Positions 8,698 through 13,674 of a DNA stretch of 32,449 nucleotides are shown here, one piece after another (positions within the stretch are counted from its first letter, which is position 1; each line of letters begins with the position of its first letter). The notes beneath the pieces were generated by a model, which did no database searches, was not told the origin of the DNA, and worked only from the letters and a program-made list of their open reading frames with translations. Source of the stretch: Verrucomicrobiaceae bacterium (GTDB taxonomy: Bacteria > Verrucomicrobiota > Verrucomicrobiia > Chthoniobacterales > Chthoniobacteraceae); contig SXWH01000123.1 of NCBI GenBank assembly GCA_005791535.1, positions 1 through 32,449 of the forward strand, in the 5' to 3' direction. Made by a program: the position numbers and the translations under genes.

Positions 8698-8837
8698 AAC
8701 GGCGAATGCCGGAGGAACTACATCGAACCCGGTCCGCTTCGGCGGTATGCAGGTGGAAGCCCTGCTGCGAATCACATCGCAATGCGCAATTCCAGTCGCG
8801 CCGGGAGACTATTTCTCCACCCAACTTGGTCGCCGTT
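8698..8837 (+). ncRNA. Y RNA candidate, unit 1 (no tRNA mimic)
   Basis: The 140-nt transcript is closed by a perfect 8-bp stem, AACGGCGA (8698-8705) with TCGCCGTT (8830-8837). Then come the 5' internal loop AUGCC (8706-8710), an inner stem 8711-8717 with 8812-8818 carrying a G.U pair at step 5, and UACAU (8719-8723). The 3' internal loop is ACCCAACTTGG. The effector end holds CCCGG (8728-8732) pairing with CCGGG (8801-8805). Inside are a UUCG-capped hairpin (8734-8745), a 5-bp hairpin (8749-8765) and a TGCGA/TCGCA hairpin (8766-8781). No T-arm or D-arm is visible. The adjacent Ro60 gene and three sister units support the Y RNA call; transcription is not proven. Confidence 0.78.
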
Positions 8838-8846
8838 CTTCACTTT

Positions 8847-8946
8847 GCGACGGGAATGCCCGTCGGGACTACATTGGCACTCGCTGGTTCGAATCCGGCC
8901 GCGCTCGCAAGGGCGTTGACGTCTCGGCACATCCTCGTCCCGTCGC
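8847..8946 (+). ncRNA. Y RNA candidate, unit 2 (half tRNA mimic: T-arm plus capped acceptor-like stem)
   Basis: A perfect 9-bp outer stem, GCGACGGGA (8847-8855) with TCCCGTCGC (8938-8946), is followed by the loop ATGCCC. The inner stem GTCGGGAC (8862-8869) pairs with GTCTCGGC (8921-8928), again with G.U at step 5, and UACAU follows. The effector has a clean T-arm: GCTGG (8883-8887), loop TTCGAAT, CCGGC (8895-8899). It runs straight into CGCTC (8902-8906), a GCAA tetraloop (8907-8910) and GGGCG (8911-8915). This is a T-arm stacked on an acceptor-like hairpin, equivalent to a tRNA minihelix with its ends closed. There is no D-arm, and the RNA is the shortest of the four (100 nt). Confidence 0.82.
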
Positions 8947-8953
8947 TAAACAC

Positions 8954-9085
8954 TTTGTGACGAATGCCAGTGGGACTACATTTCCAATATGCGTGGTCGC
9001 GGGTTCGAATCCCGCCGGCTCCACTTTTACGGGGCTGTAGCTCAGAGGTAGAGCACGAACGTCTCACTACTTTTGTCGTCACAAA
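8954..9085 (+). ncRNA. Y RNA candidate, unit 3 (permuted tRNA mimic)
   Basis: The outer stem is a perfect 10 bp: TTTGTGACGA (8954-8963) with TCGTCACAAA (9076-9085). After the ATGCC loop, AGTGGGAC (8969-8976) pairs with GTCTCACT (9061-9068), with G.U at step 5. The effector is a tRNA in permuted order: T-arm GCGGG/TTCGAAT/CCCGC (8999-9015), 3' acceptor strand CGGCTCC (9016-9022), linker ACTTTTAC, 5' acceptor strand GGGGCTG (9031-9037), TA, D-arm GCTC/AGAGGTA/GAGC (9040-9054). The acceptor forms 7 of 7 pairs, two of them G.U. The anticodon-stem position pairs only partly (CG with CG plus one A-U). This resembles the tRNA-like effector of YrlA-type Y RNAs. Confidence 0.88.
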
Positions 9086-9093
9086 ACCCTTTT

Positions 9094-9223
9094 GCGGCGA
9101 ATGCCCGGGGAACTACATCCATAATCCGTCGGTCGCTGGTTCGAATCCAGTCCGCGCAACAACTGCGCGGTAGCTCAGCGGTAGAGCAGCGGAAGTAATG
9201 TTTCCCGAAAACCTTGTCGCCGC
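9094..9223 (+). ncRNA. Y RNA candidate, unit 4 (complete permuted tRNA mimic)
   Basis: The outer stem GCGGCGA (9094-9100) pairs perfectly with TCGCCGC (9217-9223). After ATGCC, CGGGGAAC (9106-9113) pairs with GTTTCCCG (9200-9207), with G.U at step 5. The effector has an anticodon-like stem TCCGT (9125-9129) with GCGGA (9189-9193), five pairs, and variable loop CGGTC. The T-arm is GCTGG/TTCGAAT/CCAGT (9135-9151). The acceptor is CCGCGCA (9152-9158) with TGCGCGG (9164-9170), a perfect 7 bp joined by ACAAC. The D-arm is GCTC/AGCGGTA/GAGC (9173-9187). Every tRNA arm is present, but the ends are moved to the anticodon side, where the Ro-binding stem replaces the anticodon loop. Confidence 0.9.
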
Positions 9224-9229
9224 GCCCGG

Positions 9230-9622
9230 CTACTCGCGCTTTGGCTGTGTTTTTTCGATCAATTCAATGCGATGGCCGTCGGGGTCGGCGACTACTGCGC
9301 GGCGGCCCCACTCCGATTCTTTCGGAGCAGAAACTACGGAGTTCGGGTAGCCGATGATGGCCTCGATTGCCCTATCGACTGAGATAACCGAGAACCCGAT
9401 CCGCGTGCCTGATGTTGGGGAAGCGTCCGGCGATAGCGGGTAGATTTCAAAAACTCCGCCGGGTAGCTCAGCAGCGAAATGCTCAGGACCGTTACCATGA
9501 CGGTGGCGGGCGAACTCCAGACCAAGGCATCGATAAAACGCTGCTGACTGCTCGGCATCCGGCGACCGGATTACGACGAGATTGAGCGATAGAATGTTGC
9601 TGCTTTCGGTCGTGTCAGTCAT
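9230..9622 (-). CDS. VOC-family (glyoxalase/bleomycin-resistance-like) protein
   Basis: This 130-aa protein has the vicinal-oxygen-chelate layout. There is an N-terminal half with the typical AAFYRCLGLEFARHRHG and a C-terminal half ending VVADPDGHRIELIEK, whose final Glu is a common metal ligand. The ATG at 9622 is preferred over the open frame to 9688 because GCGGAG lies at ribosome-binding distance and the domain starts right after it. The substrate is unknown. It lies antisense between the Y RNA array and rtcB, its stop only seven bases from the end of Y RNA unit 4. It therefore breaks the plus-strand RNA-repair series, and a polycistronic transcript reading through to rtcB would be antisense to it. 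Confidence 0.82.
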   Translation of the reverse strand: MTDTTESSNILSLNLVVIRSPDAEQSAAFYRCLGLEFARHRHGNGPEHFAAELPGGVFEIYPLSPDASPTSGTRIGFSVISVDRAIEAIIGYPNSVVSAPKESEWGRRAVVADPDGHRIELIEKTQPKRE

Positions 9623-9678
9623 CGGCTCCGCTTTAATCAGACATCCCCGCTGGAACAATTTAGAAAACAAACAAACAC

Positions 9679-11166
9679 ATGAACACAAACCTCATCCCTA
9701 CCGGCGAAGCCACGGCGATTCTGCCTGCTCGCGATAATAAAGGTAAGCCAATCGCGGTCTTCGGGACCGAAGCGATTCGTGCGGGCTTTGATGCATCTTG
9801 CCTTGAGCAGGCGCTGAATTCCCGCGGTGCGCCGGGCGTTACGGACGTCGTCCTGAACCCCGATGCTCACGCCGGATACGGTGCGCCAATCGGGTGCGTG
9901 ATGGTCTCGCCAACGCACATCTATCCTGGCCCTGTGGGTGTGGATATCAAGTGCTCGATGAGCCTGCTCCAGCTCGATGTGCCGGAGGATGCGATTCGCG
10001 ATAAGTCGGTGCGCCGCGCGCTCATCAACGCAATCGTCGAGCGCACGCCAACCGGTGCCGGTCATGGCCAGCGCTCGGCGAAGAAGTCGCGTCGCGTGAC
10101 GGCCGAGGTCGGCGCGCAAGCGTGCGTTGAAGGCGCGAGCCGTGCGGTTTGCGAAGCACTCGGAATCCCGCCGGAGTGGGCGGAGCGTTGCGAAGATGCG
10201 TTCCATCTCGGACACGACGATTCGCGCGATGCGCTGGCGAACCGCTTGCAGTGGGTCCGCGAGTCGGGACGCGTCCGCAACTTCGCGGAGAAGATGCAGC
10301 AGCTCGGAAGCTACGGTGGTGGAAACCACTTCGGTGAGTGCGAGATTGTCGAAGTCGCCGACCGCGACGACGCGCGCCGTGCCGCCAATGTTTTCGGGAT
10401 GCGCGATCAACACGTCGGGTTCCTGTCGCACTGCGGTTCGCGCGGGTTTGGAAACATCCTGGCGTGCGCGCAGTTCCGCGACCTAGAAGAGAAGTTCGAG
10501 AAATGGGGGACGCCGTTCCCCGCGAACGACAAGAAGCTCGTTTACGCGCCGCTCGGGACTCCCGAGGCGGATGCGTATCTCGACGACCTCGCGCTCGGGT
10601 CGAACTTCGCGACGGTGAATCATATGCTGATCAACGCGCTCGTGCTTGAGGCGTTTCAGGAAGTGCTGCCCGGTGCGACGGGGCGGCTGGTGTATTTCAT
10701 CAGCCACAACATCGCGCGGCAGGAGGTCGTTGGGAATGTGAAGTCGTGGGTGCACCGGAAAGGTGCGACGCGCGCTTTCCCCGGCGGACACTTCGCGCTG
10801 AAGGATACGCCGTTTTACGAAACCGGACATCCGATCCTGCTGCCGGGAAATCCCCGCGACGGCTCGGTGGTGATGGTCGCGCAGCCCGGCGCGGAGCAGA
10901 GCTGCTTCAGCGTGAACCACGGCGCCGGTCGCTCGATGGGGCGCAAGGCCGCGTCGCGCGCGCTGGATCAGAAAGTCGTCGATTCCCAGTTCGACGCCGG
11001 TGACATCCTGACGAACTGCCGTCAGTACCCGATCGATGAAGCGCCCGATGCTTACAAGGATTTCTCCGAAGTCCTGAAGAGCGTCGAGACCGCGGGACTC
11101 GCTACGACTGTCGCGAAGCTGCGCGCGCGGTTCGTCATTAAGGACTCGGCGCAGGCCGATGATTGA
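9679..11166 (+). CDS. rtcB: RtcB-family 3'-phosphate RNA ligase
   Basis: The 495-aa product is longer than E. coli RtcB (408). RtcB joins 2',3'-cyclic-phosphate or 3'-phosphate ends to 5'-OH ends using GTP and Mn2+. Visible motifs are PDAHAGYGAPIG (61-72), the metal-ligand Cys in GVDIKCSM (C92), GGGNHFGE (213-220), HCGSRGFGN (251-259), HRKGATRAFPGG (359-370) and the guanylylated His in NHGAGRSMGR (H414). Several positions deviate from common RtcB: GVDIGCGM is GVDIKCSM, HSGSRG is HCGSRG, and the PGSMG loop is PGNPRDGS. It begins after an A/C-rich leader with no Shine-Dalgarno sequence. rtcA follows 15 bases after the stop, so the two are co-transcribed. Confidence 0.95.
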   Translation: MNTNLIPTGEATAILPARDNKGKPIAVFGTEAIRAGFDASCLEQALNSRGAPGVTDVVLNPDAHAGYGAPIGCVMVSPTHIYPGPVGVDIKCSMSLLQLDVPEDAIRDKSVRRALINAIVERTPTGAGHGQRSAKKSRRVTAEVGAQACVEGASRAVCEALGIPPEWAERCEDAFHLGHDDSRDALANRLQWVRESGRVRNFAEKMQQLGSYGGGNHFGECEIVEVADRDDARRAANVFGMRDQHVGFLSHCGSRGFGNILACAQFRDLEEKFEKWGTPFPANDKKLVYAPLGTPEADAYLDDLALGSNFATVNHMLINALVLEAFQEVLPGATGRLVYFISHNIARQEVVGNVKSWVHRKGATRAFPGGHFALKDTPFYETGHPILLPGNPRDGSVVMVAQPGAEQSCFSVNHGAGRSMGRKAASRALDQKVVDSQFDAGDILTNCRQYPIDEAPDAYKDFSEVLKSVETAGLATTVAKLRARFVIKDSAQADD

Positions 11167-11181
11167 GATTGATAGAAAACA

Positions 11182-12210
11182 GTGAAAACAAAGTTGATTC
11201 AAATCGACGGGTCAGCCGGCGAGGGCGGGGGACAAATCCTCCGCACCTCGCTTGCGCTGTCGCTTGTCACGGGCAAGCCATTCCGCATCGAGCGCATCCG
11301 CGCCGGCCGGCAGAAGCCCGGTCTGATGCGCCAGCATCTGACGGCGGTGAACGCCGCTGTCGAGATCGGCGGCGCCGCCGTGGATGGCGCGGAAATCGGC
11401 TCGCAGGAGCTCATCTTTCATCCAGGCCCCGTAAAGCCGGGCGCGTATCGCTTTGCCGTGGGAACTGCCGGAAGCGCGACACTCGTTTTGCAAACCGTGC
11501 TGCCCGCTTTGCTGGTCGCCGATGAGCCGAGCGTTCTGAACCTCGAAGGCGGGACTCACAACCCGCTCGCGCCGCCGTTCGATTTTCTCGAGCGGGCGTT
11601 TCTTCCCGTCGTGGGAAGGATGGGCGCGCAGGTCGAGGCCGACTTGCTGCGTCCGGGCTTTTTCCCGGCGGGCGGCGGGCAGATGCAGGTTCGCATCACG
11701 CCATGCAGCAAGCTTCAGCCGGTCGAGATTCTCGAACGCGGGGGGCTCGTGTCCCGTTCTGCGCAGGTCATCATCGCCGGACTGCCGGATTCCATTGCGG
11801 AGCGGCAGCGGGAGTCGTTGAAGCGCTCGCTCGGATGGCCCGCCGAGTCGATCACCATCGAGCGCGAGAGCGATCAAGTAGGCCCCGGAAACGTCGTCCT
11901 TGCCGAATTATCCGGAGCCACGCACACGGAGATATTCAGTGCATTCGGGCAGCGTGGCGTGCGCAGCGAGCAGGTCGTCGATCATCTTGTGAAGAGTGTT
12001 CGCGACTATCTCACGCACGGTGCGCCGGTCGGCGAATACCTGGCGGATCAAATGTTGATCCCGATGGCTCTCGCAGGAGGCGGTTCATTCCGGACCGGCA
12101 AACTGTCGCGGCACTCCATCACCAATATGGATGTGATCCGGCGCTTCCTCGACACGGAGTTTGAAGTCACGCTGGACTCACCGCTAACCGAGCAGTTGAC
12201 CGTGCGTTGA
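11182..12210 (+). CDS. rtcA: RNA 3'-terminal phosphate cyclase
   Basis: This 342-aa enzyme adenylylates a 3'-phosphate end and converts it to a 2',3'-cyclic phosphate, an RtcB-compatible end. Family marks are GEGGGQILRTSLALS (13-27), KPGLMRQHLTAV (45-56), the GGTHNPLAPPFDFLE segment, PGFFPAGGG, and the catalytic His in RHSITNMDVIRRFL (H311; H309 in E. coli). The start codon is GTG. The length equals the family norm. It is the last gene of the rtcR-controlled series. Confidence 0.96.
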   Translation: MKTKLIQIDGSAGEGGGQILRTSLALSLVTGKPFRIERIRAGRQKPGLMRQHLTAVNAAVEIGGAAVDGAEIGSQELIFHPGPVKPGAYRFAVGTAGSATLVLQTVLPALLVADEPSVLNLEGGTHNPLAPPFDFLERAFLPVVGRMGAQVEADLLRPGFFPAGGGQMQVRITPCSKLQPVEILERGGLVSRSAQVIIAGLPDSIAERQRESLKRSLGWPAESITIERESDQVGPGNVVLAELSGATHTEIFSAFGQRGVRSEQVVDHLVKSVRDYLTHGAPVGEYLADQMLIPMALAGGGSFRTGKLSRHSITNMDVIRRFLDTEFEVTLDSPLTEQLTVR

Positions 12211-12274
12211 TGCCGGGTTCCCGCGTTTTCTTGTGTGAGATCGCAACGTATGAGTCGGGGCTGACATTAAGTGC

Positions 12275-12751
12275 ATGATATTTTTTACAAGCCAGCTTTA
12301 CGATGGAATGCAGCCTCAGTCCGGATGGGAGCGCCGTGCACGGCGGCAGTGGATGCGGCGTTGGAAGATTTCCCGCGAATATTCGGCGCTTATCTCGCCG
12401 TTGTTGCCGGCTCCGGTTGTCCGTCTTGCGCGTGAGACCTTGCACGATGCGGTTGTGGAGTCAGTGGCGCAGCACGATGGGAGTCTTACGTTGATCATGG
12501 ATGCGCGGCGGGCGCTGGGCGGGTTTGCTGGTCGTCGCGTTCAATTGTTGTTCACAGGGGTGAAGCATCGCATCCGCACGCTCGGGTTGGTCGGGCGCTG
12601 GTGGCTTTATGAGGAAGCGCATCTATGCAGTCGCGCAAGATTCTCGCTGCACGTGTTGCTCGACGAAGGTGAGTTGGAAATCGAAGCAGATGAGTTGCGC
12701 ATCCAACGAGCGTCGAAACCCAAGGGCTCAGGCGATGGTGTCTGCGGATAA
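12275..12751 (+). CDS. Hypothetical protein (weak DUF4085-like look)
   Basis: A 158-aa frame begins MIFFTSQLYDGMQ and carries an LHDAVVESV motif near 66-74 and a WWLYEEAHL segment near 108-116. This order (FFT..LY.Q at the N-terminus, a central LHD, then a W.YEE block) loosely recalls DUF4085 proteins, but I would not assign it firmly. No signal peptide or membrane segment is seen. The last 15 to 20 residues may not be original: the 19-bp sequence encoding IEADEL recurs exactly 100 bp further on, in another frame that ends PPLRYL and a stop at about 12818. Confidence 0.5.
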   Translation: MIFFTSQLYDGMQPQSGWERRARRQWMRRWKISREYSALISPLLPAPVVRLARETLHDAVVESVAQHDGSLTLIMDARRALGGFAGRRVQLLFTGVKHRIRTLGLVGRWWLYEEAHLCSRARFSLHVLLDEGELEIEADELRIQRASKPKGSGDGVCG

Positions 12752-12798
12752 TGCCGCGGTGCTTTCATCTATGATGGGCATCGAAGCAGATGAGTTGC
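12680..12798. repeat. 19-bp direct repeat bracketing an 81-bp segment
   Basis: ATCGAAGCAGATGAGTTGC occurs at 12680-12698 and again at 12780-12798, exactly 100 bp apart. The first copy lies inside the end of the hypothetical gene. The second would restore IEADEL in a different frame, followed by a short tail and stop. A 100-bp insertion, a tandem duplication decayed between its ends, or a small element with target duplication could all explain it. Confidence 0.8.
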
Positions 12799-12843
12799 CA
12801 CCGCTGCGGTATTTGTGAAAGGCTTCCTCAACAAACGACGAAG

Positions 12844-13278
12844 ATGATCCATTCGTGGCTCCCAATTTCTCTCGCTGCTCTGCTGTGGTTCGTTTCCGGC
12901 ACAGCCTATGATTTGCTTGTGCCCGGCATTCCGGATTCCGGTATGCTCCCGATTGTGGCCGTTCCGTTGGCGTTTCCAGTATACGGCTCGGCGAGGCTCT
13001 GGACGTCCTTCGATATGCTCGTCGTTTGGGTCTTGTCTTGTCTGACTTTCCTGCTGCCACAGTTTGTCGCGTTTGCCTTGGTTACGACCAAGCGCGACAT
13101 CGTGTGGTTCGGCGTTCTTACACTTGCCGAATGGCTACTCGGTGTTTGGCGGCTTCAGGCCCTCAGCTATGGCGACTACGGGTTCGGCGTCGGCATCGCT
13201 GCGATGACGATTGCCGCGCTACTTGGCATCGGTGGCGTTCTTGGATGTCTATTCAAACGCTCGCGAGCGGCGGGTTAA
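12844..13278 (+). CDS. Hypothetical integral membrane protein
   Basis: This 144-aa protein from ATG 12844 (MIHSWLPISLAALLWF) has about four hydrophobic segments at roughly 5-25, 35-55, 60-95 and 100-135, and a basic tail KRSRAAG. The frame is open from 12790, but the extra residues are Cys- and Gln-rich and unlikely to be real. No family is recognised. It follows the repeat-marked hypothetical gene by a short gap and may share its transcript. Confidence 0.6.
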   Translation: MIHSWLPISLAALLWFVSGTAYDLLVPGIPDSGMLPIVAVPLAFPVYGSARLWTSFDMLVVWVLSCLTFLLPQFVAFALVTTKRDIVWFGVLTLAEWLLGVWRLQALSYGDYGFGVGIAAMTIAALLGIGGVLGCLFKRSRAAG

Positions 13279-13332
13279 GTGGCTGGCCGTTTCTGACGCA
13301 ACCCGTGTGAAATCGCGCTGTCCGGACGGCGG

Positions 13333-13527
13333 TTACCGAGCCGCGATTGACGCGCTTTGCGGTTCTGGCTGGTTGGCGAGATTACCGGCGGACGCGCTTT
13401 GGGTGAGTGCGATGTTGAGCGAGAGGCTCGCTGCGATGCCGAAGAGTCCGGCAATGATGTTGCGGGTGAACCACCATTCCGAAACCCCTGTGGTATCGAT
13501 GGCGGCGGTTGTGTTTTCGTTTTTCAT
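13333..13527 (-). CDS. Possible small membrane protein
   Basis: A 64-aa frame with one hydrophobic segment (about residues 24-47, IIAGLFGIAASLSLNIALTQ) preceded by a charged N-terminus. GGGGCG lies 5 to 10 bases upstream of the ATG on the minus strand. It occupies a gap otherwise empty of genes. No homology is recognised, so it may be a chance ORF. Confidence 0.4.
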   Translation of the reverse strand: MKNENTTAAIDTTGVSEWWFTRNIIAGLFGIAASLSLNIALTQSASAGNLANQPEPQSASIAAR

Positions 13528-13674
13528 ATCGCCCCGACATTATCGCAGCGCTCGCGCCGTTGCACGTTACGTAAAGGAAACGGCGGTTACGATTATGTGT
13601 ACGGGTTTGCGGGATTCGCCCGCTTTTCGAGGCGGGGATTGCACGATTCTAAACGACCTGTCATCGTTATTGGC
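13528..13674. other. Upstream region of the PEP-CTERM gene
   Basis: This is divergent intergenic DNA between the small minus-strand ORF and the large surface protein. The frame of the large protein is open through it, but the encoded residues are Arg-rich and not signal-peptide-like, so it is treated as non-coding. No clear promoter was found. Confidence 0.35.

Larger units (their letters stand above)
8698..9223 (+). repeat. Tandem array of four Y RNA units
   Basis: The same 5' signature, GA-ATGCC-N8(9)-TACAT, recurs at 8704, 8854, 8962 and 9099. Each copy has a matching downstream 3' half, giving four non-overlapping stem-loops separated by only 8 to 9 nt. The unit lengths are 140, 100, 132 and 130 nt. 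Stem sequences differ by compensatory changes, so the structure and not the primary sequence is conserved. That is what RNA genes under selection show. Confidence 0.85.

Noticed and set aside
8700-9130. CRISPR-like array, because ATGCC..GGGACTACAT recurs four times
   Set aside because: Spacing is irregular, the repeated part is only about 20 bp and degenerate, and each copy has its own complementary 3' half, so these are RNA stem-loops. No cas genes are present.
9031-9160. A conventional tRNA with a long insert, using D-arm 9040-9054 and T-arm 9135-9151
   Set aside because: The would-be acceptor strands GGGGCTG and CCGCGCA pair at only four of seven positions, while each pairs fully with another strand in permuted order, and two complete Y RNA stems lie across the region.
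8541-9173. Several short plus- and minus-strand ORFs in the Y RNA region
   Set aside because: They cross the RNA stems, contain translated T-arm and D-arm sequence, and have no protein-family features.
9623-9678. Second sigma-54 promoter before rtcB (TGGAAC at 9651)
   Set aside because: There is no GC at the -12 spacing; the bases there are AA.
7005-9680. A/C-rich leaders without Shine-Dalgarno before rsr and rtcB as a signal for stress ribosomes lacking the anti-SD
   Set aside because: It is attractive because RtcB can repair 16S rRNA, but pheT, the SGNH hydrolase gene and others here also lack a clear Shine-Dalgarno, so it is probably a general feature of this genome.
13357-13674. Upstream extension of the PEP-CTERM protein frame
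   Set aside because: The extra 106 residues are Arg/Cys-rich and come before the signal peptide, so the start was set at GTG 13675.
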